55,589 nucleotides of DNA from Pseudomonas gessardii (GTDB taxonomy: Bacteria; Pseudomonadota; Gammaproteobacteria; Pseudomonadales; Pseudomonadaceae). Every line of letters begins with the position of its first letter. The first letter of the stretch is position 1. Below, in pieces: positions 7,028 to 14,708 of this stretch. The notes beneath the pieces were generated by a model. It was not told where the DNA came from and did not search any database. It saw only the letters and a list, made by a program, of their open reading frames with translations. The DNA is taken from NCBI RefSeq assembly GCF_001983165.1, contig NZ_MNPU01000039.1, positions 1 through 55,589 on the forward strand, written 5' to 3'. A program made the translations under genes and the position numbers.

Positions 7028-7494
7028 GCAAGCGCAAGGCGCATAACCTGCAGGCGCGAATCGCGCGGTCGTGCCGCTCGCTGCTGGCCGCCAACCACGT
7101 CGCAGTGGTCAACATCGACCCCAGCGGGCGCCAGGGCATGATCAACTACAAATCGCTGAAGAACATCGCGCCGGGAAAGATTGGCCAGGCCGTCTGCGGT
7201 ATCCCCCACCGATGGACGATCTACCTCAGCGCGCTCTGCATCGACACCCGCGGCGACCGCTACAGCAAGTCAGTGGAGGTTGCGCCCGATGGCGTCTACC
7301 TCTCCGACCACCTGGAAGACGTGATTGAGCATTGCTACATGAAGCTGCGCGCTGAGGCCAATAAAAGCCAGATGGTGGCTTCGGGCTGGATCGCCATACC
7401 CGAATCGATTTCGCTGGATGAGGCGCACGCCGCGCGGATCTTTGAAGCCGTCGGCGCCTGGCATCAGGTAAAGGTCGATTCATGCGCCGCATAG
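7024..7494 (+). CDS. Hypothetical basic phage protein, 156 aa
   Basis: Starts in an ATGA overlap. The N-terminus is very basic (MSKRKAHNLQARIARSCRSLL), then there is a globular alpha/beta domain with HRWTIYLSALCIDTRGDRYSKSVEV. It is a frequent type of neighbour of phage recombination genes, but I cannot assign a function. A basic N-terminus would be consistent with nucleic-acid contact. Confidence 0.55.
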   Translation: MSKRKAHNLQARIARSCRSLLAANHVAVVNIDPSGRQGMINYKSLKNIAPGKIGQAVCGIPHRWTIYLSALCIDTRGDRYSKSVEVAPDGVYLSDHLEDVIEHCYMKLRAEANKSQMVASGWIAIPESISLDEAHAARIFEAVGAWHQVKVDSCAA

Positions 7495-7563
7495 CCCGCA
7501 CCCAGCAACGCAAACGTCAAACCTGGCTCGCACTGCCGGCCAGCGGAATAGAAGAGGTAGGCC

Positions 7564-7875
7564 ATGGCTGCCGCGCAGAAAGAACGATCAGCAAAGACTG
7601 CGGCGAGGCGAAAGACTCGCGGCGAGGAAGAATTGCGACTCCACACCATGGCCGGCACCCGCCAAGCCTTGGCTGACCTGATGGCCTGGCACGGCATCGA
7701 GGAACAGGGCGAGGCCATGACCTTGATGATTCACCACCTGCACGGCCTGGGCCCGGCTGGATCGGCTCAGTTTCTCTCACCGCCGCGACACGAAATAACC
7801 ATCAGTGAAAACGTGTCGGCAAAACTGCAGCTCGCCTACAACCGCGAAGCACTGCGCATCTGTGTAGACGAATAA
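7564..7875 (+). CDS. Hypothetical phage protein, 103 aa, possible ribbon-helix-helix type
   Basis: Basic, Lys/Arg/Ala-rich first 25 residues, then a helical core (TMAGTRQALADLMAWHGIEEQGEAMTLMIHHLHGLG) reminiscent of small DNA-binding or toxin-antitoxin-like folds, and a beta-rich tail. Ribosome site GAGGTAGG. The 70 nt before it overlap no supported gene. The DNA-binding suggestion is weak. Confidence 0.5.
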   Translation: MAAAQKERSAKTAARRKTRGEEELRLHTMAGTRQALADLMAWHGIEEQGEAMTLMIHHLHGLGPAGSAQFLSPPRHEITISENVSAKLQLAYNREALRICVDE

Positions 7876-7933
7876 CCCACCCTACTCGCTGCATCCGGTA
7901 ACGCGGAGGGCGGCGCCTGACTGGAGATAATCC

Positions 7934-9568
7934 ATGCACGCAATAGCTACCCCGGCATACGGGGAGATTGTCGAGGATGTCGCTGAGTTCTTCGCGCCGA
8001 TGGCTGGCGATGCAATTGACGGCCTGCTGGGTCGCTACGACTCAGCCCGGAGGAACATCGAAGCGCTTCATGATTTCGTGATAGCTGGCGGGAAAGCTGG
8101 TGCGCTGAACTACTTTCTCGACGGCAATGGCGACAACGGGAGACACGGAACAATATCGGTAGAACGCTTATTCCAGCTTCCAGGCGCGATAGCATCGCTC
8201 AACTCGTCATATTGGGGCGAAGCCCTGGCTCTGACAGATGTTTACGACGCAATGCCTCAAAAGCGCCGCAACGAATGGAACGAGCAGATTCGCGAGCACA
8301 AAGCACCAGACTTTGAAGAAAGCACGGTGCGGGCAACACTGAGCGAATTGCTTGCAGCCCGAGCTAAGTTCTTTGCTGAACGGGTAGACGGGATATTCCA
8401 GGCGCTTTCAGGCGAGCACGTAACGAACTCACCCTCGGCTTTCGGTAAGCGAATGATCGTCGCCCGTATGCTGACCTACTACGACACTGTGGACCACGAC
8501 CGTGCGGGTTATCTGAATGACTTGCGTTGCATCATTGCAAAGTTCATGGGTCGGGATGAGCCTGGGCACAACAGCACAGGACCACTTCTGGAGATTCTGC
8601 GCCGAAACACCGGCCAGTGGCATTCGGTCGATGGTCACGCAATGAAGATCCGGCTTTACAAGAAAGGCACAGCGCACATTGAGATTCACCCGGAGATGGC
8701 CTGGCGCCTAAATTCTGTATTGGCCAGCATCTACCCTTCCGCCATTCCTGCCAGCTTCCGCACGAAACCTGCGCGCAGAACCAAAGAGTTCCAGATGGTT
8801 GGCCGCCCTTTGCCCTTCACCGTAGTCAATGCACTGGCAGGGATGAAGCAGCAGCCTTGCAAGCCGGTGCAGGTAGATCGTTGGAGCCCGCCGCGCGAGC
8901 CGCTGACAGATAACGTCAACGCCCTGCAGTTTGCCTATGACAGACACAGCGCGATCACCCAGGCAGAAGCGGAGAAGGTACTAGCTATGATCGGCGGAGT
9001 TAAGCGCACAGCCGTCGGGCACTCTTGGTTCGAGTTCGACTTCAACCCGCGCTCAGCTTTGGACGAAATTATCTCGAGCGGTTGTATTCCCGACCAGAGG
9101 GCTCACCAGTTCTACCCGACACCTGAAACCGTTGCGGAAGCCGCGGTGGAGCTGGCACACATCGATCCTGATCACAACTGCCTTGAGCCTAGCGCCGGCA
9201 TGGGTGGACTTGCCGACCTGATGCCGAAAGCCAAAACCGTTTGCGTTGAAATCAGCGAGCTTCACTGCGAAGTATTGAAAGCCAAGGGCTACTACGTCGA
9301 GTGCGCCGATTTCCTGAAATGGCAGATCGCCGGAAAGTACGACCGTATCGTTATGAACCCGCCATACAGCGAAGGTCGCTGGCAGGCTCACATTGAGCGT
9401 GCAGCATCCATGCTCAAGCTCGGTGGAAGGTTAGTCGCAGTTTTGCCGGCCAGCGCGAAAGGCAAAGACGTGCTGCCAGGCCTGAAGCATGAATGGTCAC
9501 AGATCTACAACAACGAATTCGCCGGCACCAGCGTGTCAGTTGTGATCCTCGCCGCCTCATCCATGTAA
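7934..9568 (+). CDS. DUF4942 domain-methyltransferase fusion
   Basis: A 544-aa protein. The N-terminal about 230 residues match the DUF4942 pattern (DAIDGLLGRYDSARRNIEALHDFV ... GYWGE-like ... KFFAERVDGIFQALSGEHVTNSP). The C-terminal part (about 390-544) is a class I SAM-dependent methyltransferase: LEPSAGMGG at 417-425 is the SAM motif and NPPY at 475-478 is the N6-adenine/N4-cytosine amino-methyltransferase motif. No restriction nuclease gene is nearby, so it is probably an orphan phage DNA methylase, either for protection from host restriction or for marking phage DNA. Recognition site unknown. Confidence 0.8.
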   Translation: MHAIATPAYGEIVEDVAEFFAPMAGDAIDGLLGRYDSARRNIEALHDFVIAGGKAGALNYFLDGNGDNGRHGTISVERLFQLPGAIASLNSSYWGEALALTDVYDAMPQKRRNEWNEQIREHKAPDFEESTVRATLSELLAARAKFFAERVDGIFQALSGEHVTNSPSAFGKRMIVARMLTYYDTVDHDRAGYLNDLRCIIAKFMGRDEPGHNSTGPLLEILRRNTGQWHSVDGHAMKIRLYKKGTAHIEIHPEMAWRLNSVLASIYPSAIPASFRTKPARRTKEFQMVGRPLPFTVVNALAGMKQQPCKPVQVDRWSPPREPLTDNVNALQFAYDRHSAITQAEAEKVLAMIGGVKRTAVGHSWFEFDFNPRSALDEIISSGCIPDQRAHQFYPTPETVAEAAVELAHIDPDHNCLEPSAGMGGLADLMPKAKTVCVEISELHCEVLKAKGYYVECADFLKWQIAGKYDRIVMNPPYSEGRWQAHIERAASMLKLGGRLVAVLPASAKGKDVLPGLKHEWSQIYNNEFAGTSVSVVILAASSM

Positions 9569-9610
9569 ATCCAACTCTGATGCGCCGCCTAGCAGCGCCT
9601 GGAGAACCCC

Positions 9611-9742
9611 ATGATCCGCCAATACCGATTCAGCGAGCTAATGGCTCGACTGACCAATGCTGAGTGGACGGTCATTCAAGATGCCCGAGGCAATTTGTGT
9701 TTATGCCGGTTGCCTACAGAGGCCGTCGGTTGTGATTTCTGA
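9611..9742 (+). CDS. Small hypothetical phage protein, 43 aa
   Basis: TGGAGAACCCC precedes the ATG, the same style of initiation region used elsewhere in this operon. The product, starting MIRQYRFSELMARLTNAEW and ending with two cysteines, is a small helical protein of unknown role. It fills the only space between the methyltransferase and the next gene. Confidence 0.45.
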   Translation: MIRQYRFSELMARLTNAEWTVIQDARGNLCLCRLPTEAVGCDF

Positions 9743-9759
9743 TTATTTGGAGGTGGGTC

Positions 9760-10266
9760 ATGAGTGAAGTGAAGCGGTTTTATGCAGAATTGGCTGAGGA
9801 AAATGACTACGGCGGATTTGTTCTGGCGTCCGATTTCGACCGGGTAACCGCCGAGCGTGACGCGGCGCTGGGGCGTGAGGCCAAGTTGATAGTTAATGCT
9901 GAAAGAGGAAAGAGAAAATTTCAGAAGCAATTGCAGCGATTGCAGGTTGCCGTAGGGCAGCGAAATACCTACAAGGGCCAGGTTATCGACCTTCAACATC
10001 GCCTGACCGCAGCTGACGCGCGTGTGGAGTTGTTGCGCAAGGCCCACCCATTCACCAATGACGTGGCGCACGACGTGTATGTGTGGCTGGAGATCGACGC
10101 CGCACTCAAGCCAGCAGAGGGACAGCTCAACCAGTGTGATGGCTGCCAGGCTGGTATTCCAGTTGTGAATGGCGCTCACCGCATGGGCAAACCTGGCGGC
10201 TACCCGGACCTGATTGGCTGCACGGCCAAGCTGTACAAACCAGTAGAGGGTGGTGGCGATGAGTGA
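9760..10266 (+). CDS. Phage coiled-coil protein with C-terminal Cys motif, 168 aa
   Basis: Good ribosome site (TTGGAGG, 7 nt). Residues about 25-95 are heptad-like, dominated by charged residues (DRVTAERDAALGREAKLIVNAERGKRKFQKQL), typical of the coiled-coil Ead/Ea22-like phage accessory proteins. Residues about 125-160 have CDGCQAG and a later Cys, a possible metal site. Function unknown. Confidence 0.6.
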   Translation: MSEVKRFYAELAEENDYGGFVLASDFDRVTAERDAALGREAKLIVNAERGKRKFQKQLQRLQVAVGQRNTYKGQVIDLQHRLTAADARVELLRKAHPFTNDVAHDVYVWLEIDAALKPAEGQLNQCDGCQAGIPVVNGAHRMGKPGGYPDLIGCTAKLYKPVEGGGDE

Positions 10267-10579
10267 TATTTCTAAGCACCTTGATGAAGCGGAAAAGCAT
10301 CTGGCAATTGCTGTTTCAATGATGCTCAAAGACGCGGGCAGCGCAAAGCGAATGCCCAGCGGCTCAATGTGGCTTGGGGCTTGGGGTGATGTGAGCAAGG
10401 CGACCAAGGCAATGCTCAGGGTGCGCTCCCTGGCAGAAAGGTTTCGCTTTATGGAGACGCTGCGCAAAAGAAAGCCAGGTGCGTTTGCAGCACAACCTGG
10501 CCAGGTAACACATGACTTGCAGACGGCAGAAACATACCACGAAATCGACCCTGTTTGCTCTGCATATTTTGTTCGCTGA
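10259..10579 (+). CDS. Hypothetical phage protein, 106 aa
   Basis: ATG 10259 chosen over the in-frame GTG 10250, because GAGGG lies 8 nt upstream of the ATG. It overlaps the end of the previous gene by 8 nt. Helical and basic, with ISKHLDEAEKHLAIAVSMML at the N-terminus. No family recognised. Confidence 0.5.
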   Translation: MSDISKHLDEAEKHLAIAVSMMLKDAGSAKRMPSGSMWLGAWGDVSKATKAMLRVRSLAERFRFMETLRKRKPGAFAAQPGQVTHDLQTAETYHEIDPVCSAYFVR

Positions 10580-10608
10580 TGCAACGGCGAATGCATGGAG
10601 AACCTGTG

Positions 10609-10671
10609 ATGCGCGCCCAACTCCCCGCCTACTGCTGGTGCCTGCTGGCACTGGCACAACTGATTTGCTGA
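10609..10671 (+). CDS. Possible 20-aa hydrophobic peptide
   Basis: A 20-codon frame with TGGAGAACCTG upstream, coding a Cys/Leu-rich hydrophobic peptide (YCWCLLALAQLIC). It lies neatly between two genes, its stop 8 nt before the next start, and may serve only as a coupling leader. Support is limited to position and ribosome site. Confidence 0.25.
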   Translation: MRAQLPAYCWCLLALAQLIC

Positions 10672-10679
10672 GGTGATTT

Positions 10680-11102
10680 ATGCGTGAGTTCAAAAGAGAA
10701 ATTCGTTACACGGTCATCAAGCACAACCAATTGACCGAAAGCCAAATTCAATACCTGAAGAACTGCATATTCGGCGAAGGCATCCCGACCGTGAAGGCGG
10801 TGGTGGTTGAGGCGGATTGGCCGGAATACGAGCCTGTGTGGAGTCTGCTTGAGCGGCGTGCCAAGGGCCTTAAAGATCAGGTCGGTACTGTCATTGCTAA
10901 AACCTGGCTGGTTGGCGCGCCAAGAGTTGCAACGCTTTATGAGGCAAGTTCATTGCCTGATGGCGCAGCTCTTTACTTGGCGCCGCCAGCCGATTCAGGC
11001 CTTGCAGAAGTGACCCTGCAAATTCTTAAGCAGGCAAAGGACATCCCTGACGGACTTTACGCCCGCGCTAAATTTCTTGCGAATCAGGTAACCAAGCCAT
11101 GA
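10680..11102 (+). CDS. Hypothetical phage protein, 140 aa
   Basis: Starts after TGAGGTGATTT. N-terminal beta/alpha region (REFKREIRYTVIKHNQLTESQIQYLKNCI) and a Pro/Ala linker near residue 100 before a helical end. In Pseudomonas-phage early regions such proteins are common and uncharacterised. Its last codons overlap the next start by 4 nt. Confidence 0.55.
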   Translation: MREFKREIRYTVIKHNQLTESQIQYLKNCIFGEGIPTVKAVVVEADWPEYEPVWSLLERRAKGLKDQVGTVIAKTWLVGAPRVATLYEASSLPDGAALYLAPPADSGLAEVTLQILKQAKDIPDGLYARAKFLANQVTKP

Positions 11103-11581
11103 CCACCAACCAAACGATTGGCGGCGTGCCGCGTGGTGAGCCGGTGTATCAGGTTAGCGACGGAGTAAACGGATGGTCTGACGTAGATCTTCTTCGATAC
11201 ACCGCGTGCTGCTTAGATCCTGAAGAATATGAATGTCGCGTGCTCTACGCCGAGCATCCCGCCCCAGTAGCGCCGCCCCCCATCAATTACGGCGCGCTCG
11301 ATCCGGTTGAGCGGCTGGCGGTGTGTCGGGGTGAGGTGGCGGCGGCGGTGCCGGTGATCCCTGAGCTTACTGCCGAGTTGCGCTGGATCTTTGGATTAAT
11401 GTGCTTCCAGTGCATCCACTATGCCCAGGGCCTGCGCCGCCTGGGCCGATCAATTCCAGAAAAGGCCGAGCACGAACAGGCGGCAGTGATCCACTGGATG
11501 CTCTGCCACTACATGAAAGACCCGGTCAATTGGCGCCTGAACGCTGCATCCGAGATGAAATCGGTAGCGCCAGAAACATAG
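11099..11581 (+). CDS. Mosaic phage protein with MTTNQTIGGV N-terminus, 160 aa
   Basis: The first 12 residues repeat those of the gene at 3104, with near-identical DNA, while the remainder is unrelated: residues 13-55 (EPVYQVSDGVNGWSDVDLLRYT) resemble a short phage module, and the C-terminal about 75 residues are helical with three Cys and two His (CFQCIHYAQGLRRLG). Function unknown. A perfect GGAGTAC/GTACTCC hairpin (11581-11598) follows the stop directly. Confidence 0.55.
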   Translation: MTTNQTIGGVPRGEPVYQVSDGVNGWSDVDLLRYTACCLDPEEYECRVLYAEHPAPVAPPPINYGALDPVERLAVCRGEVAAAVPVIPELTAELRWIFGLMCFQCIHYAQGLRRLGRSIPEKAEHEQAAVIHWMLCHYMKDPVNWRLNAASEMKSVAPET

Positions 11582-11667
11582 GAGTACATCCGTACTCCAC
11601 CCGCAAAACCTGTAACCCCTCCCCCTTCAAAGTCAGCCGCTATAGCGGCAAGGACAGGTATCGCCCA

Positions 11668-12210
11668 ATGGAAACTACAGACGCTGTAGAGATTGCTTTC
11701 GTCAATGGCGCGTCGGCAGCTTGCGGCTGCAAGTCGAGGTTCAGCAGTGGCGGCGGCGAGTATTCGGACGTGCACTTCGTAACTCTGTGCGGAGAGCACA
11801 GCGGGAACAAGCCTTTCGGGCCGGCCGAGGTCAAGCGCGATGCGGACGGCTGGTGGTATCACCCGAACATTCCGAGCTTTGGCGAAGGCGAAGACCCGGC
11901 GCCCTACATTGCTTGGGTCAAGGAACAGGGACTGGAACTGAAAGGCTGGCACTCGGGCGACGAGACCTACGATCTTCCGGATGAGGATGCCGCGTGTACC
12001 GCCTGGAACCCTGAATCGCCCGGCCCTGAGTGGTTCTTGATGGGGATCTTCGATACCGAGGACGGCCCATATGTCCAATGGGCCCGCCGCGCCCCAGGCA
12101 TGCAGCGCGAGGTCAGCGCGGTAGCTGCTGGCAGAGAGTTCTGCGGCGCATGCGGCGATGGCTGCGGCTCTTGCCAGGTAGCCGAGGAAAGCCCGCAGGT
12201 GAAACCATGA
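11668..12210 (+). CDS. Cys-rich hypothetical phage protein, 180 aa
   Basis: ATG 11668 follows AAGGA (11650-11654) after a GCCGC-TATA-GCGGC stem; longer in-frame starts would run through the previous gene. Acidic protein with an N-terminal CGCKSR ... CGEH cluster (residues about 17-43), which could be a zinc site, a Trp-rich middle (WWYHPNIPSFGEGEDPAPYIAWVKEQ) and a C-terminal CGACGDGCGSC cluster that strongly suggests metal binding. No named family. Confidence 0.55.
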   Translation: METTDAVEIAFVNGASAACGCKSRFSSGGGEYSDVHFVTLCGEHSGNKPFGPAEVKRDADGWWYHPNIPSFGEGEDPAPYIAWVKEQGLELKGWHSGDETYDLPDEDAACTAWNPESPGPEWFLMGIFDTEDGPYVQWARRAPGMQREVSAVAAGREFCGACGDGCGSCQVAEESPQVKP

Positions 12211-12668
12211 AAGTTACCGACGCAGAAATCCTGCAGGCCATCTGGCGCGCGCAGGTTAAACGAACAGCCCGTGGCGTTATCACCAACTACGTGGGCGGCT
12301 CCAAGGGCCTCACAGGTGAAAGCGACCAAGACCGTCACTACGCGCAATACCAGAGCATGATCAGCCGAGGAAACCTTGGCATCCAACTGAGTAATGGACA
12401 ACTTGCACGGCGTCTCAAAGCGCTGATTGGCGGTGACAACCTACAGTGGCGCGGCCCCTCGGGTAACGGTTATGAGTTCTGCACGGAGGCAGCCATGGAG
12501 GTGTTTCATTTTGCCCGCAACTGGTGGAAAGACCACGGTGTGCCGTCAGGCTTTGATCAGATCAACAAGCGCATGCGGACTATGCGCCTCGATAATTACG
12601 ACGACCTGGCCGCCCAGCTCGAACAGGAACTGCTGGAGCGCTTCGGAAATCAGGCGGTGACGCCATGA
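12207..12668 (+). CDS. Hypothetical phage protein, 153 aa
   Basis: ATG overlaps the previous stop. The sequence is compact and globular, with MKVTDAEILQAIWRAQVKRTARGVITNYVGGSKG and a winged-helix-like spacing of helices (LSNGQLARRLKALIGGDNLQWRGPSGNGYEF) that would fit a small DNA-binding fold. I infer only a possible DNA-binding role. It is the first of three consecutive 4-nt overlaps downstream. Confidence 0.5.
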   Translation: MKVTDAEILQAIWRAQVKRTARGVITNYVGGSKGLTGESDQDRHYAQYQSMISRGNLGIQLSNGQLARRLKALIGGDNLQWRGPSGNGYEFCTEAAMEVFHFARNWWKDHGVPSGFDQINKRMRTMRLDNYDDLAAQLEQELLERFGNQAVTP

Positions 12669-12721
12669 TCGCCCCCCTCTGGTTCGCCTACGTCTTCATC
12701 TACAAGGGGCCCAGGCCATGA
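12665..12721 (+). CDS. 18-aa micro-ORF bridging two genes
   Basis: ATGA overlaps tie this frame to the stop of the gene before it and the start of the gene after it. The peptide MIAPLWFAYVFIYKGPRP is hydrophobic and aromatic. It probably acts to carry translating ribosomes across to the next gene; a membrane-active peptide is possible. Confidence 0.35.
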   Translation: MIAPLWFAYVFIYKGPRP

Positions 12722-12912
12722 GCATAGTTCGCGAAAACTTGATGACTCGTCCCGGCTACACCCCGTACTGCGGCAACGGTCATTGCAGCATGCAGCGCAC
12801 CAATTGGACGGGCGAACAGTTCAAGTGCCCCTACTGCAACTGGGTATCGCAATTCCCGGCGGACTTCATCGCTGAGTACAAAGAAAAGTGGCACGCAGCG
12901 GTGAAGTCGTGA
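12718..12912 (+). CDS. Zinc-ribbon phage protein, 64 aa
   Basis: A four-ligand metal site is clear: YCGNGHCSMQ near residues 18-24 and FKCPYCNW near 37-41, giving C-x4-C and C-x2-C with a His in between. Small zinc-ribbon proteins of this kind are common in phage early operons and are mostly uncharacterised. It is coupled to both neighbours. Confidence 0.55.
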   Translation: MSIVRENLMTRPGYTPYCGNGHCSMQRTNWTGEQFKCPYCNWVSQFPADFIAEYKEKWHAAVKS

Positions 12913-13088
12913 AGCGGTTCTTCCGGCGTAAAGCCGAGGCTTGGCTGATCCAGCTGGCCGCCAAGATCCTGATAGATCGCAACGTCCAGCGCGCGGCAGT
13001 GGTATCCCGCCGCGACAACAACGACATGTGGAGCATGGCCGAAAAGCTCGAAGCCATCGCCCAGCGCATCAGCAAGAACTACCCCTAA
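12909..13088 (+). CDS. Hypothetical basic phage protein, 59 aa
   Basis: The GTG at 12909 is preferred because it makes the same 4-nt overlap as the neighbouring genes; an in-frame GTG at 12888 is the alternative. Amphipathic helical protein (VKRFFRRKAEAWLIQLAAKIL ... MAEKLEAIAQRISKNYP). Function unknown. Confidence 0.45.
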   Translation: MKRFFRRKAEAWLIQLAAKILIDRNVQRAAVVSRRDNNDMWSMAEKLEAIAQRISKNYP

Positions 13089-13137
13089 CCCCAATCCCCC
13101 TACATGCCTGCCGGTGAGCGGCGGGCGAGGTATTCCC

Positions 13138-13692
13138 ATGTCCGTAGAATTGAAAGGCCACATCCTGAATCAGCGCCAACTGGACGCAATCGTCCCGGTT
13201 ATGAATCTGCTGATGCAGGGAAAGGTTAAGCAGAAAGGCTTCGAAGACGCGTGTGTCAAAGCGCTTGAATCGGCTGGGTGCCCAGTGGGATACGACACGT
13301 CCATGCCGGGATCTGACACGACAGTGGCGGAACGAGCCCAGGCATGGATCCTGAATGGCCGCGTAGGCATGTCCGCAAAGGCGATCTACTGCCACATGAC
13401 AGGTAATGCTGACAAGGACCGCTGGAATCACCCACATGACCCTGACGACCTCAATCGCTGCCTCTTGCTGCTGGATCTAATACCAGAGTGGAAAGAGCGC
13501 ATGCCGGAAATGAAATCGCGCAGTCCTGCATGGGCTGGTCTGGCAGCCAACTGGGCAGAGATCAGCCAAACCTTCGTCGACGAGGCCGGCATGGATTGGT
13601 GCAAGGCCAAAAACGCACCGAAAACCTACGCCCTCATGGAGCAGGCAATCGGCAACTACGAAGAGCCTGGCGTTTTCCGAATCCGCTTATAA
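13138..13692 (+). CDS. Conserved hypothetical phage protein, 184 aa
   Basis: Begins with MSVELKGHILNQRQLDAIVPVMNLL and contains ERAQAWILNGRVGMSAKAIYCHMTG and LLDLIPEWKERMPEM, segments that recur together in Pseudomonas phage early proteins. Largely helical, soluble. Start fixed by GAGGT at 13127-13131, directly after a GCCTGCCG/CGGCGGGC stem. Role unknown. Confidence 0.65.
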   Translation: MSVELKGHILNQRQLDAIVPVMNLLMQGKVKQKGFEDACVKALESAGCPVGYDTSMPGSDTTVAERAQAWILNGRVGMSAKAIYCHMTGNADKDRWNHPHDPDDLNRCLLLLDLIPEWKERMPEMKSRSPAWAGLAANWAEISQTFVDEAGMDWCKAKNAPKTYALMEQAIGNYEEPGVFRIRL

Positions 13693-13728
13693 CTCACCTT
13701 CTGCCGCCCAGCGCGGCAAGGACACCCC

Positions 13729-13956
13729 ATGTACGCAACGAAACTCACCCTGCTCCTGACGGCCATCGTGTTGTACGTGGCGGGGTCCACGTTCTGGTTT
13801 TTCTGGCAGGTGCCGGAGCTGCTCTCCACCGGTACCGACCAACACCTGATCGCAGCATTCGCCGGCACCATCGCCTGGATGCTGCTCACCTTCGGTTTCA
13901 TCATCCACATCATCAAGACAGCGCGGCCTACAGCGGGCGCAAGGAGAGAGTCATGA
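13729..13956 (+). CDS. Two-span small membrane protein, 75 aa
   Basis: Two hydrophobic segments (residues about 5-27 and 42-62) with a short polar loop and a basic C-terminus, giving a hairpin inner-membrane protein. It follows a GCCGC/GCGGC stem whose 3' arm touches the AAGGA ribosome site, and overlaps alpA by 4 nt. Possibly a superinfection-exclusion or accessory protein; no family evidence. Confidence 0.55.
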   Translation: MYATKLTLLLTAIVLYVAGSTFWFFWQVPELLSTGTDQHLIAAFAGTIAWMLLTFGFIIHIIKTARPTAGARRES

Positions 13957-14165
13957 ACAGAGCAGAAAACATTGATCGCTTCCTACGCCTCGATGAGGTG
14001 CTTCACACAACCGGCCTGGGCCGCAATACTGTTTATAGAAGGATCAGGGAGGGCACCTTCCCAAAACAGGTTAGAATAGGCCCAAACTCGGTCGCCTGGC
14101 GCCAGTCAGTCATTGCTGAATGGATGGCTGCAACAACCCCCAGCGAAGACCAATCAGTACATTGA
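13953..14165 (+). CDS. AlpA-family excisionase/regulator
   Basis: A 70-aa MerR-like winged-helix protein: FLRLDEVLHTTGLGRNTVYRRIREGTFPKQVRIGPNSVAWRQSVIAEWM is the AlpA signature, with the recognition helix around GLGRNTVYRRI and the conserved S-VAW-x3-V-x-EW end. AlpA proteins activate or direct excision of prophages and islands. It is the last phage gene; normally an integrase lies next to it, but only 63 nt separate it from chromosomal queD. Start overlaps the membrane protein gene (ATGA) with AAGGAGAG upstream. Confidence 0.85.
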   Translation: MNRAENIDRFLRLDEVLHTTGLGRNTVYRRIREGTFPKQVRIGPNSVAWRQSVIAEWMAATTPSEDQSVH

Positions 14166-14228
14166 TAAGTACACCAGCAACCGAAACCCTCATACACCCC
14201 GCCAAAATCAAGCCTTACAGGTCATACC

Positions 14229-14585
14229 GTGGAAATTTTCAAAGAGTTCACATTCGAGTCCGCCCACCGCTTGCCCCACGTTCCTGATGGCCATAAATGC
14301 GGGCGCCTGCATGGTCACTCCTTCAAGGTGGCCATCCACCTGAGCGGCGACCTCGATCCGCATACCGGCTGGATCCGTGACTTTTCGGAGATCAAGGCGA
14401 TTTTCAAGCCGCTCTACGAGCGCCTCGACCACAATTACCTCAACGACATCCCCGGCCTGGAAAACCCCACCAGTGAAGTACTGGCCAAGTGGATCTGGAA
14501 TGAGTTGAAGCCGTTGTTGCCGGAACTCAGCGCCATTCGTATCCATGAGACCTGCACCAGTGGTTGTATTTATCGCGGCGAGTAA
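14229..14585 (+). CDS. queD: 6-carboxy-5,6,7,8-tetrahydropterin synthase
   Basis: A 118-aa PTPS-family enzyme of queuosine synthesis that converts 7,8-dihydroneopterin triphosphate into 6-carboxytetrahydropterin. Zinc ligands H13, H28 and H30 (FESAHRL and LHGH), catalytic C24, and the H68/E107 pair (ERLDHNYLND, IHETCTSG) are all present. GTG start with the standard VEIFKEFTFESAHRL N-terminus. Length is typical. The gene begins 63 nt after prophage alpA, so its upstream regulation may have been altered by the integration. Confidence 0.92.
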   Translation: MEIFKEFTFESAHRLPHVPDGHKCGRLHGHSFKVAIHLSGDLDPHTGWIRDFSEIKAIFKPLYERLDHNYLNDIPGLENPTSEVLAKWIWNELKPLLPELSAIRIHETCTSGCIYRGE

Positions 14586-14638
14586 TTCCTGGAATTGATT
14601 GCACGGCTCACGTGTGTGAATTGTCGGAGCCCGCAGAA

Positions 14639-14694
14639 TGTAAAGCAAGCTTGACACCCGATATTTGCCCTCGTAATGTAAAGCTCCCTTTACT
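14639..14694 (+). promoter_or_regulatory. Promoter with two matching operators
   Basis: TTGACA (14651-14656), 17 nt, then TAATGT (14674-14679) upstream of the gene at 14709. Two copies of TGTAAAG-N4-CTTTACA-like palindromes occur: 14639-14656 (one mismatch, covering the -35) and 14677-14694 (covering -10 to +1), 38 bp apart. They probably bind the XRE protein encoded by the second gene of the operon and mediate autoregulation. Confidence 0.55.
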
Positions 14695-14708
14695 TACGGA
14701 ACGCACGC

